Source: AP-15 sp963724435 (GTDB lineage Bacteria; Pseudomonadota; Alphaproteobacteria; ATCC43930; CGMCC-115725). From it: DNA of 64,000 nucleotides. This document shows, in pieces, positions 8,557 through 17,146 of this stretch. How positions within the stretch are numbered: the stretch's first letter is position 1; each line of letters opens with the position of its first letter. A program made the translations under genes and the position numbers. The stretch covers positions 1 to 64,000 of the forward strand of contig CAVRUN010000021.1 of assembly GCA_963724435.1 (NCBI GenBank). Reading direction: 5' to 3'. The notes beneath the pieces are model-generated. The model searched no databases. It was not told where the DNA came from and worked only from the letters and a program-made list of their open reading frames with translations.

Positions 8557-10600
8557 TTACAACGTAAAATCGAGCCGCCATCGAATATATCCGTCGAGAA
8601 TGTTGGCGCGCACAATACGACGCTTGTCGACGATCCGATCTTTGTTTTTTCCGAGCCAATTCCCGAGTTTTTGTGAGTTGATCGCACCGTTTTTGCCGGC
8701 TACAACCAGAAGTGCCTCACGAAAGTCAGGCACCGGGTTCAGCTCTTCGACCCCCGGTAGCACTCCTTCCCCCTCCGACCAAGTCGCTCTGGCAATGATC
8801 TGCCGCACCGTAAACTCGCCCCGACCGAGGCAAGATTCCCATTGCGTCATCACTGCAGTGAGCGCGGTCAATGCGGGATCTTCGTCTCGGATCGCACCCA
8901 TCGTCAGACAGGGATCACTCTCCCCCAACCAGATCAGACAATCTCGTACCCATCGCGACCAGTCCTCGAATGAACCGAGCGGCCGGCTGAGAGGCTTGCC
9001 TCTGGCGATATAGTAAGCCCTGAGCATGGTCAAGCCCGCGACGACTAGGCGCGGTCGCTCACGTCGAGCTACATTGATTGGGTCTTCACTCGCGAATTCG
9101 CGCAGCTCTGGCCGCTCGACCTGCGGATCAATAACTCCCCGCAAGCTGCGCCGAGGCAAATCGCCAGCAAGCTTCAAATTGTTGCCGGTGACTGTAAACA
9201 ACGCGGTATTCAACACTGTACACATTTCCGAGCGGCCGAGAATGCGGACCTTAACCAAAAATCTCGGTCAAGGCTTGAGCAAGCACAGCACTCTGCAGCA
9301 CGTGATCGCAATTATCGAGTGCTATGACCGGATCACCGGCAATCAGCGCCGCCCCGATTTGCTTTGCCAGCTCGACTTCGTCTTCGCTGGGAACGAACGA
9401 GCCGGCCTCATGGCCGGTGATGATTATCGTCGCGAAGTTAACCACTTTCGACTTGCCTGATCCGGCTACCGGTGCCGACTTGCCATGCAACGGGGCAGTT
9501 CGCAAAGATGGACGTATCAACCCGGTCAAGGCTATCGACAACGCGACGGAACGGCCTGCGCTTGATTGACTAAAATCGGTGACATCGTCGTGACCCTCTG
9601 GATCCAGTTCAAACGGGATTTCGCCGAGCGGCCGCTTTAGCTCTTCCAGAGCAAGCAGTGCGTCCTCCTCGCTCGGATATTGTGGCACAGGCGGAAACTC
9701 CACCCCGAGCGGATCATAGAGGATACCGGTCTGCTCGTCGTAACCGGGTGTCTCGAGGATCGACCCGTCGGGACGCAAGGTCGGCGCAGTCATGATCGCG
9801 GTGAGCTGCCGCAGCCGCCAGTGACGCATTCGCTGCAGATAAGCCGTCGCAAACGGTAATGGGCAATCGACCGAACGCCACTCTTCGCTGCGGCCGTCCC
9901 ACATCTGAAAATCGATCACCTTAGTAAAGAGCTCGACCATGTTATACGGCGTCACTGGGACCAGTCCGGGCATACGCAATTTCTCTACCGCGGCGGTGCG
10001 GCGCTCGACCACCCCTGGTCGCACCACAAGATCACCGCGCTGGTAGATCTCCAAATTTGCCGCGATTAAATGACTTTCAGCCTGGTCGATCAGTTCTGGC
10101 AACAATCCCGCAATCAACTGCAGCACTGGCTTGCCGGTGCGCGCCGCCCGCGTTTGCTCAAGCAATGCTTGTCGCCACGATTGCTTCTGCAGAATGCGTA
10201 CAATTTCTTTGTCCAGATCGCTGCGTTCGGCATATTTCGCGCCAATGCCTTCGGGATGCATCCGAATTAGCCGCTCGATGGTCTCTGCGTTGAACCCGCG
10301 CTGGCCCAGCTCCTTGATGACCCGGAACAATGTTCTACTGCGATCACTGCCGGGCGGCTCCGGTTGGATGATCCGCTCGCGCCATTTGTCGGGTAGCGCC
10401 TTGAGGATGAGCTCCAGATCGTCAACAGGGCAGGTACCGACATTGCCGACGAAGCCGTCCTCAGTCGGTCTCAACTCGGGCTCGTCGGGAGATCCTTTGC
10501 CGGCGCCCCCAAGGGCAAAGGGATTGAGTGTTTCCGTCTCGTTTGCGAGCGGCTGCAATGCGGCATCGAGAGCATCGAGTGGCGTGCGCGTTGTCGCCAT
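8557..10600 (-). pseudogene. Primase-C / P4-alpha-like helicase, one-base slip
   Basis: Replicative helicase-type ATPase of the element. The N-terminal part has a PriCT-like helical domain (about residues 60-130, with IRMHPEGIGAKYAE). Walker A AGSGKS lies at about residue 380, a Walker B-like VIALDNC about 45 residues on, and a TGNNLKLAGDL sensor-type motif follows, as in DUF3987/P4-alpha-like helicases. The first frame stops near 9251 after ALTEI. The second frame resumes at once with LVKVRILGRSE and runs to 8557. The join is a run of five T; removing one T restores a single protein of about 680 residues. This could be a mutation, a homopolymer error, or slippage. The start MATTRTPL at 10600 follows the primase stop by two bases, indicating coupling. 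Confidence 0.75.
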
Positions 10601-10602
10601 GG

Positions 10603-11238
10603 CTATTTGGCCCACCTTTTGGCGAGCTGCGGCTCGTGCGGGCGGCCTTCGGCGATTTTTTTAGCATTGGGCCAGTTTAAAGTGCCGCAAAGGCGCCATA
10701 CATGGGTGAGATCGAGCGAGCCATGATCACTGTCGCAGAAATCCCGTAGCCGTCTGCCAATCGGCTTGGCCCGGTCAACCGGTTCGGGCGTGTCGAAGAG
10801 GTAGAAGCATTGGAAGCGGCCCTGCGAGCTCTCGATCACCAGATCGGGCGGTAATGGCACACGCGCTTCCCAGTATGTGGCCGCAGCATCATCAAAGTCG
10901 GCCACCACGCCCAAGCATCCGACGATGTCGTCTTCTTCGCCCTTTCTACCGGGCGGCAGATTCGGCCGCATTACCGCGAGGCTCGCATACACATTGCGGT
11001 GCTTTTCGCGGCTCAGCTTGGTGATCCAGTCAACGGCGCGTTCCACCTCGCCGATCTCGCAATGTAGGATCTTTGGCACGATCGGGCAGCCCGGCTTGCC
11101 GGTCTTGGGGTTGATCTGGCTCGGATCCTCACCAAACGAGGCGACGACCAGTTTGCCCTGGCCCTTTAGCGGCGCAGCGAGACCGTGCAACATGACGACA
11201 TGCTCGCGGATCGCCGCAATGTCGATCTCTTCCATCAT
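10603..11238 (-). CDS. RepB-like primase (AEP superfamily)
   Basis: A 211-residue primase-polymerase domain of the archaeo-eukaryotic type. The metal motif is VVADFDD (residues 112-117), the second motif SSQGRFQCFYLF (137-148), and the third DLTHVWRLCGTLNWPN (176-191), the hallmark order of RepB/DUF-type primases. It would lay primers for replication of the element and is read just before the PriCT/helicase protein, with which it is fused in many relatives. The start at 11238 lies right after the helicase remnant. All catalytic positions I can judge are intact, so this gene could still work while its neighbours are broken. Confidence 0.75.
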   Translation of the reverse strand: MMEEIDIAAIREHVVMLHGLAAPLKGQGKLVVASFGEDPSQINPKTGKPGCPIVPKILHCEIGEVERAVDWITKLSREKHRNVYASLAVMRPNLPPGRKGEEDDIVGCLGVVADFDDAAATYWEARVPLPPDLVIESSQGRFQCFYLFDTPEPVDRAKPIGRRLRDFCDSDHGSLDLTHVWRLCGTLNWPNAKKIAEGRPHEPQLAKRWAK

Positions 11239-11241
11239 GGA

Positions 11242-12627
11242 TTATCCCCTTTCGCGTCGCACCACTGATAGTACGCCCAGCCCCGGCTTGTAGCCGCGCA
11301 CGCGTGCGACGTAGGCAAGCCTGTCATAATCACCCTCCGCCCATTCGACCGCTCGGCGGTACGGCATGTACTGCAGCATCAACTCGAGCTGACGGTCCTC
11401 ATTGATCTGCTCCAGCTGGCGTGACGTCTGCTGGGGAACCCGACCGCGCCCGCGCCAGAACAGTTCCACAATGCGTGCCGCGCTGATGATCGCGATCAGC
11501 GCCCCGCACTCCGCGTTTAAACAATACTGCACCGGCGCTTCGCCCTCGGCTTCGCTTTCTCCTCTTCGTCTCCCTTCGAGTAACCACCGCGGCCCGTAGT
11601 CGTAGAGGTCATGGCGAAATGCGTTACCACTCTGATCATTAATAATGGCGGCTTTCTTACCCAGTACCGGGCGCAAGGGCCGGCAGTTCATTTGTCGGTG
11701 TAAGCCAGGGCTGTCAGGCGCAGATGCCAACCGCTTCGAGGGGCGGGATGTCGCGCCCCTCGGAGAATACCAAGACGTTCTTCAGGACATCCAGACTCCC
11801 ATCGGCGAGCCCGGCGATCGCCCGCTCACGCTCTTCATCACCGCTTTGGCCATCGACATGGCGGGCGCGGAACCCGGCCGCGCCGAAGGCCGCTGCGATT
11901 TGACGGGAATGTTCGATCGAAATGCAATAATATAGGGCGCAGCGGCCAGCCGCCAATTTTCGGTAATACTGGACTACGTCTCCTATCAGGACGCTCCGCG
12001 CCATCTGCGCTTACAAACCCTCCGACCCGTAGTCGCCGCGGCGCGTCTTGACCTGCGAAAGGTCGGGTGCCACTGCCGGGCCATAAATCACCGGCGGCAC
12101 TAGGTAGCCCTCAGTGACCAGCTCCTTGACCGACGGGCCCACTACCATCTTGTTGAATACCTCGCGCAAACCTTGACCATCGGCGCGTTTCGGCGTCGCA
12201 GTGAGGCCGATGCGGTAAGGAATCGTCGTCAACACACGGCGATAGGTCGTGGCCACGGCATGATGCGCCTCATCACAAATTGCCAGCTTGAACACATTGC
12301 CCCAGCGATCGAGCCGTTGGACCAAGCTCATCACACTGGCGATCTGGACCAATGATTTATTTTCCCGGTAGCCCGCGGCGACAATGCCGTGCTGTACGGA
12401 CATTTCCGTTAAGGTGCGGCTAGTCTGCCTAATCAACTCATCGCGGTGGAAGATGATAACGATGCTTGCACAGTCGCCGCCGCCCGAGCCGCGGCATGAA
12501 CGGTGACTATTGTCTTGCCGGAACCTGTTGGCGCTACAAAGACGATTGATCCGCAGCCGGCACGTAGCTCCGCACTGAGCGTCTCGATCGCATGTAGCTG
12601 ATATGGCCGCAGCACGTAGTGGCTCAT
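11242..12627 (-). pseudogene. DEAD/DEAH-type SF2 helicase, several lesions
   Basis: From 12627 the frame encodes SHYVLRPYQLHAIETLSAEL and Walker A VAPTGSGKTIV. Near 12470 it shifts to a second frame with FHRDELIRQT, the DEAH box (LAICDEAHHAVA) and GLTATPKRADG. An in-frame TAA at 12011-12013 interrupts this, after which helicase domain 2 continues (LIGDVVQYYRKLAAGR, ARHVDGQSGDEERERAI, VFSEGRDIPP). One or two more shifts near 11715 lead to RPLRPVLGKKAAIINDQ and a tail with a zinc-ribbon remnant (YCLNAECGALI) ending at 11242. An intact version would be a UvsW/SSL2-like helicase of about 460 residues. The nonsense codon plus several frameshifts indicate true decay rather than a read error. Confidence 0.85.
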
Positions 12628-12887
12628 TGTCGATCCAATAGAATTTCACCGCTGTACCGCAGCTGGGTCAGCCGTTCCTGCAGTACGGGATCGCGGCATT
12701 CACGGATTGTCACGAGAATCCGCCGCAGTTCAGTGAGTTCATATTCGAGCTTGAGGATGCGTTGGGTGGCTCGCTTAGCGGCGCGCTTGAGTTCCTCATT
12801 CTGTTCGCGGGTCTTGAACAGATCGAATTTAAGGGTAATGATCTGGCCGTTGAGATAGCGGCGGCTATAATGCGTTCCAGCACGCAT
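12624..12887 (-). CDS. Small coiled-coil protein of the element
   Basis: An 87-residue basic protein. Residues 1-25 contain a short strand-rich start (YLNGQIITLKFDL), and residues 26-70 are a heptad-like coiled coil (NEELKRAAKRATQRILKLEY and onward). Its stop overlaps the helicase start by four bases (ATGA), so the two were translationally coupled. A GGAGG lies upstream of the ATG. A possible 24-codon frame (12890-12964) precedes it. No family is recognised; it could be a nucleic-acid-binding accessory or a partner of the helicase. Confidence 0.6.
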   Translation of the reverse strand: MRAGTHYSRRYLNGQIITLKFDLFKTREQNEELKRAAKRATQRILKLEYELTELRRILVTIRECRDPVLQERLTQLRYSGEILLDRQ

Positions 12888-13022
12888 CCTCAGCCTCCAC
12901 TCCCGACGGCGTCAGCGAGATCCGTCAGGTATTGCTCGCGCAATTCCGCGGGCGAACTGATCATGCTCGACCGGCGCGAGTTTCAGGACACTGGCGGGTG
13001 GATCCCCGACGCATCGCGCGAT

Positions 13023-13439
13023 CTACCTCGGCGTCGGCCCGTAATTTCGCGCCGGCGGCGAGCTATCATGCTCGAGTTCGGGATCCTTATGATCGGGCGC
13101 CCTCTTTAACTGGGGCGCCTTTTGCTCGGCCGCCGCCAGTTGTTCGGCGCGTAGTCGCTCGATCTGATCAAACCAATGATCGAGGTCGACATAGACGGTT
13201 CCGCCGACTCGGATTAGCCTTACCCGGCCTTCCTCCTCCCAGCGATAAACTGTTCGCTCCGAGGTGTCGCCGTATCCCGGTTTGGTGAAGGTCTTGATCC
13301 GCGCCACACCGTGCGTCGGGCGCAGGCGCACCATGAAACGTTTGATTTCGGCGAGCTCTTCGCGCGCCTGCGCGATCGCTTGCTTAGTGGCGCGCTGCTC
13401 GGCTACGATGGCACGGAAATCGGCAGCTTCAAGCGGCAT
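13023..13439 (-). CDS. Excisionase-like winged-HTH protein
   Basis: A 138-residue protein. The N-terminal 35 residues form a helical, charged coiled coil (VAEQRATKQAIAQAREELAE). A MerR/excisionase-like DNA-binding domain follows at about 55-95, with TSERTVYRWEEEGRVRLIRV and GTVYVDLDHWFDQIE, and then a polar, probably disordered tail. The phrase -TVYRW-EG-hRhhRhGg-hhV- is the usual helix-turn-helix plus wing of recombination directionality factors. Located two genes from the integrase, it may control excision or transcription of the element. A plain repressor role is the main alternative. Confidence 0.6.
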   Translation of the reverse strand: MPLEAADFRAIVAEQRATKQAIAQAREELAEIKRFMVRLRPTHGVARIKTFTKPGYGDTSERTVYRWEEEGRVRLIRVGGTVYVDLDHWFDQIERLRAEQLAAAEQKAPQLKRAPDHKDPELEHDSSPPARNYGPTPR

Positions 13440-13598
13440 TGGTACCCCGGATTAGCACGGCGCGCTGCGGCGCCGAGGCATGTACTGCCACACCACCCGA
13501 GCCTGGATTTGCGTTTGCCGAACTTGTGCCGAATGCAGGTTCGGCGAGCCGCTCAATCCCTAATCGTCACGGCCCGCCGCCGCGCAATTTGCGCCGTT

Positions 13599-14441
13599 TT
13601 AGCTCTGTTCCTCTTTTCTCTTTGCGATTCGTTGGTCGATATGACGCTCGATTGTGCTGCGCGCTGCGCGCAAACCGCGCTTTGCGAGCTCGCCTTCGGC
13701 GAAACTGATCAAGTGCCGTCTTTCCTTTTTGTTGCTGGGCGTGCCCCATTGAACCATGAATCCGTCGATGACCGGATCAATCTCATTCCAGGGCTTGGGT
13801 TGGCGCTTTAGTTTATCCGGAACAACCGCCAACTCGATTAGTCCTGGGCCAGGCTGGGGTTCGGCTCCCGGTAACTCGACGTCAATAAGATCGGACTCCG
13901 CGTCGGCCTGCTCGCGGGCGGCCTCTGCCTCGGCCTGCTCCTGGACGGGCTCCGCCTCGACCTGTACCCGGTCGGGCTCGACGTCGACAAGGGCGGCATC
14001 CAACTCGGATTGCGCCAAGCTAGGATTCGCTTCGGATTGTGTTAGGGGCTTCAACTCGACCTCGACCGAGGTGGCGTCCAGCTCAACGTCGTTCGCTTCC
14101 GACCGCGTCGATGGATACTTATCCTCGATCAGCCGCAGCCCGCCCATTGCCCGGAGCAATCCGCAGGTGAGCGCATCGGTAGGATAGAGCAGGCTGCGGT
14201 CTTTGATGATGAGTTTTTGCTCTGGCGCATAGAGCCAGGTCGCATAGTCGGCAGCACGAATGCCATCATCAATGTCGTGATCGAGGCGCCACTGACGCAG
14301 GGCGGCGGAATGGTCGGACCACCGCGCCCACTCTTCCCGCCACACTTTGACGGCGCCGTCTCTCTCGATCCGGAGTAGGATCCTGATTGCGGTGCCAGTA
14401 TCGAGAGCCAGCCAAGCAGGCGGCGGTTTGGCCTGCCGCAT
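13599..14441 (-). CDS. Unknown protein with acidic low-complexity linker
   Basis: A 280-residue protein beginning MRQAKPPPAWLALDTG at 14441, six bases after the integrase stop; the frame is open further upstream but would overlap int. The N-terminal domain (about 1-120) has a WREEWARWSDHSAALRQWR segment and YPTDALTCGLLRAMGG. Residues about 125-200 are a repetitive acidic linker rich in E, A, V and Q (VEAEPVQEQAEAEAAREQA). The C-terminal 75 residues are basic and helical (SNKKERRHLISFAEGELAKR). No signal peptide. It resembles genes that follow integrases in rhizobial islands, but I do not know its role. Confidence 0.55.
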   Translation of the reverse strand: MRQAKPPPAWLALDTGTAIRILLRIERDGAVKVWREEWARWSDHSAALRQWRLDHDIDDGIRAADYATWLYAPEQKLIIKDRSLLYPTDALTCGLLRAMGGLRLIEDKYPSTRSEANDVELDATSVEVELKPLTQSEANPSLAQSELDAALVDVEPDRVQVEAEPVQEQAEAEAAREQADAESDLIDVELPGAEPQPGPGLIELAVVPDKLKRQPKPWNEIDPVIDGFMVQWGTPSNKKERRHLISFAEGELAKRGLRAARSTIERHIDQRIAKRKEEQS

Positions 14442-14446
14442 TCTGG

Positions 14447-15688
14447 TCACACCGCTCCCTGGGCCGCCGGCACCGGTGGGGTTGTCACCGCCATACGGCC
14501 CGAGCGACAAAAGGCGGCCCAATCCTCGGCCAGCTGGCGGCGCCTGCCCAGCATATCGGTGCGCATATAGGCGCGCTCGACCTGGTTACCGACCGCATGG
14601 GACAGCGCCATTTCGACCGCTTCCCAAGCATACCCCCGATCAGTCGCCCACGTCTTGAACGAGGCGCGAATACCATGCACCGTCGCTGTTCCAGTGGCGA
14701 AGCCCATGTCTTTGAGCAATTTTGCCATTGTCGCCGTCGAGATTGACCGCCCATGCTTTCTGCCGGGAAAGACCACATCGCCGCGGCGCAACTTCGCCAC
14801 CTTGTTGAGTACCGCGACGGCATCCGTGGCGAGCGGCACGCGATGTGCTCGTCCCCCTTTCATGCGATCGAACGGCACATTCCAGATCGCGCCCTCGGGG
14901 TCATATTCCAGCCAAGGCATGTCGGTCACCTGGCTTGTGCGGGCAATCGTCAAGACGAGGTATTCGAGCGCCCGGGCACCGACCGCCTCGATGCCGCGCA
15001 GCCGCTCCATGAAGCTCGGCAATTCGGAGTAGGGCAGCGACGGGAACGGTTTCGAGCGCTTGACTTTGCTGGGCGCGGGCAACAACTCCCCGATGAGCCC
15101 GTGCCACCGCGCTGGATTGTCGCCGGTGCGGTATTTCTTTGCGGTCGCCCAATCGAGCACCGCCTCGATCCGCATCCGCACCCGCGTTGCTGTCTCAGTC
15201 TTGCTGTGCCAGATCGGCTCGATAATCTGTAGGATGAGCTCGGTAGTGACGCGCTGCACCGAGGTCTCGCCGATCACCGGGTAGACATAGGTCTGAAGCG
15301 TCGACGGCCACTGCGCGGCATGCTTGGCATTTTTCCAGGCGGGCTGATGCGCCGCGATGTAATCCTGGGCACAGGCCTGGAAGGTCCGCGTTGCGGCCGC
15401 CGCCGCCTGCTTAGCGCGGCCGCGCTCTGCGTCGCGCTGGTCGATCGGGTCGACGCCCGCGTGTAACAGGCGGCGGGACTCCATCGCCTGTTGGCGCGCC
15501 TCGCGAAGGCCGACCGTATGCAACGCCCCCAGCCCCATATCGCGCTGCCGGGAGCCACGTTTGTAACGGAAGATCCAGCCCTTTGAGCCGCCCGGCGCGA
15601 TCCGCAGATAGAGTCCGCCGCCGTCGCTATGGAGACCTAGAGCGCGCAATTTCTCGACCTTCAACGGTGACAATTTCTCTAACGCCAT
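14447..15688 (-). CDS. P4-type tyrosine integrase
   Basis: A 413-residue site-specific recombinase that integrates and excises the element at tRNA-Ser. The N-terminal arm-binding domain of the DUF4102 type starts SPLKVEKLRALGLHSDGGGL, with YLRIAPGGSKGWIFRYKRG. The core-binding domain contains TFQACAQDYIAAHQPAWKN. Catalytic residues appear in order: Arg in VLTIARTSQV, His and Arg in VHGIRASFKTW (about residues 338-348), His in ALSHAVG, and Tyr in ERAYMR (about residue 374). I chose the ATG at 15688 over the TTG two codons earlier. The start faces the tRNA 270 bases away. Uninterrupted, unlike most genes of the element. Confidence 0.9.
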   Translation of the reverse strand: MALEKLSPLKVEKLRALGLHSDGGGLYLRIAPGGSKGWIFRYKRGSRQRDMGLGALHTVGLREARQQAMESRRLLHAGVDPIDQRDAERGRAKQAAAAATRTFQACAQDYIAAHQPAWKNAKHAAQWPSTLQTYVYPVIGETSVQRVTTELILQIIEPIWHSKTETATRVRMRIEAVLDWATAKKYRTGDNPARWHGLIGELLPAPSKVKRSKPFPSLPYSELPSFMERLRGIEAVGARALEYLVLTIARTSQVTDMPWLEYDPEGAIWNVPFDRMKGGRAHRVPLATDAVAVLNKVAKLRRGDVVFPGRKHGRSISTATMAKLLKDMGFATGTATVHGIRASFKTWATDRGYAWEAVEMALSHAVGNQVERAYMRTDMLGRRRQLAEDWAAFCRSGRMAVTTPPVPAAQGAV

Positions 15689-15958
15689 CGGCAATTATCC
15701 CGGTGTTCTCCAACCAATGCGTCCGCTAGGACAAATCCCTGCCCTGGCATCGGCTGCGCCCTCATCCTGGGGCGAGGCTTGGCGTTGCTCCGCGTCCGTT
15801 AGGGCAAAACGCAGCGGCGAAACGTCGCCCTAGTCATTGCCCTAGCCAAGCGGTGCAAGCTAGTGACATAAGATGTCGAAGATTGGCAAGGATAAAATTA
15901 GCAGGCCAAGCAAATCTGCGGAGTTTGACATGCCATGGCAACGGACGGCAAGCATCGG

Positions 15959-16051
15959 TGGCGGAGGGGGCGGGATTCGAACCCGCGAGACAATTCATCA
16001 CCGTCTACACACTTTCCAGGCGTGCGCCTTCAACCGCTCGGCCACCCCTCC
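15959..16051 (-). tRNA. tRNA-Ser (anticodon GGA)
   Basis: Read on the minus strand from 16051. The acceptor strand GGAGGGG pairs with CCCCTCC (15963-15969), followed by discriminator G and an encoded CCA (15959-15961). The anticodon arm is GCACGCCTGGAAAGTGTG with anticodon GGA. A long variable arm (AGACGGTGATGAATTGTCTC) marks a serine tRNA, and the T arm is GCGGGTTCGAATCCCGC. Its 3' end is the apparent attachment site of the element to the left. Confidence 0.95.
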
Positions 16052-16242
16052 CGCACAACACATCGTGCAGTCAGGCCGATAACCTAGCCGCGGCGGCGGA
16101 TATGCGCAACCCGAGGGTCCCGCAGCTGTGCCGGCCAAATCGGCGCCGCGGTGTGCATAGGTTCGAGAGCAGAAATTATATAAGCTGCGCTCTATGGCGT
16201 CTTCGATGGCGTCCCAAAATCGCCGCCCGATAGCAAGCGGTC

Positions 16243-16920
16243 TCAGCCGCTCAATGGCCACCTGCGGCGGTGATAGGCGCCATCCCAGAACAACCACTCA
16301 TATTGCGCAGCGCGGGTAAAGGCGGCGAGCATCTGCTCGCGCACGCTATTGCTCGCCCCCGCTGCGGCGCGATCGGCGGCGGCGATGACGGCTTGCACTG
16401 CCTCGCCAAAGCGAGGGTCGGCGTAAGTATCGATCCAGGCGCGGTACGGGTTGTCGGGAACCGCAGTCCCGGCGATCGCGCAGCCGACATCCCAGTAGAT
16501 CCAGAAGCACGGCAGCAGCGCGGCGACCAGCACCTCCCACGGCTCGTGATAGGCTATCGCGAGCAGGAAGCTGGTATAGGCGAGGCAATCGGGTGCCGGC
16601 TCCGCATCGACAAGCGCCGCCGGGTCGACGCCAAACGCGCGTAGATAATGCTCGTGCAACCTTTGCTCGACGGCGACCGCATTGACCGCGGATTGCCCGA
16701 AAGCTTGCAATGTCTCGCTATCCGGCGCCTTTGCTGCGGCAATCGCTAATGCCCGCGAGAACCGGCCGAGATACAGCGCGTCCTGAGTGATGTAATGTTG
16801 GAAGCGCTCGCGCTGCAAAGATCCGGCAGCAAGCTCGGTATTGAATGGCAGCTGGTGAATTGCCGCGCGCAGGTCGTGGGTCCGCTGCCGCGCCAGTTCA
16901 GAAAATTTGGCTATCGCCAT
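16243..16920 (-). CDS. tenA: TenA-family aminopyrimidine aminohydrolase
   Basis: A 225-residue all-helical protein of the TenA/thiaminase II family, which hydrolyses degraded thiamine pyrimidines for salvage. The catalytic Cys sits in ALLPCFWIYWDVG (Cys138), and the conserved acidic and aromatic pair near the C-terminus is YEWLFWDGAY (Glu208). The N-terminal TELAAGSLQRERFQHYITQD is the family signature. Length is normal. I looked upstream for a TPP riboswitch and found none, so thiamine control is not visible. No thi genes are adjacent. Confidence 0.92.
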   Translation of the reverse strand: MAIAKFSELARQRTHDLRAAIHQLPFNTELAAGSLQRERFQHYITQDALYLGRFSRALAIAAAKAPDSETLQAFGQSAVNAVAVEQRLHEHYLRAFGVDPAALVDAEPAPDCLAYTSFLLAIAYHEPWEVLVAALLPCFWIYWDVGCAIAGTAVPDNPYRAWIDTYADPRFGEAVQAVIAAADRAAAGASNSVREQMLAAFTRAAQYEWLFWDGAYHRRRWPLSG

Positions 16921-17146
16921 GGCCTCGTAGATCCTGCTCCGCCACCTTTATCCGCAGCCTGGAACACGGTCGCTAAAAGGCTTCCGGATGCCGTCTCCGC
17001 GGGCCGAAGTTAGTAGCGCGAACCCAATTCTTGGGTTCAATGAGCCTATTGTCGAGATTGCTTCGCCAGCTTGCAATGACACCTCAATGACTGCCGTTGG
17101 GCGTGGAGCGGAGTGACGAAGCAAGCTCTTTGAGACGACACGACCC

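Larger units (their letters stand above)
7230..15958. mobile_element. Decaying integrated element at tRNA-Ser
   Basis: The right end is the 3' end of the tRNA-Ser gene (CCA at 15959-15961), next to an intact P4-type integrase read away from the tRNA, the standard arrangement for tRNA-integrated elements. Cargo on the minus strand runs int, acidic unknown protein, HTH protein, coiled-coil protein, SF2 helicase (broken), RepB-like primase, primase-C/helicase (frameshifted), and after a gap a second recombinase in three frames. The left limit is uncertain: I used the end of the recombinase remnant because no second copy of the tRNA 3' end was found by eye. The set looks like the replication core of a phage satellite or integrated plasmid; no capsid, conjugation or resistance genes are visible. 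Confidence 0.6.

Noticed and set aside
8267..9013. 248-codon plus frame over the helicase end
   Set aside because: Antisense to the ATPase C-terminal half, which shows real homology.
13311..13811. 166-codon plus frame in the element
   Set aside because: Overlaps two minus-strand genes with better coding character.
16921..17146. Possible TPP riboswitch before tenA
   Set aside because: No CTGAGA or ACCTGATCTGG-like core segments on the minus strand.
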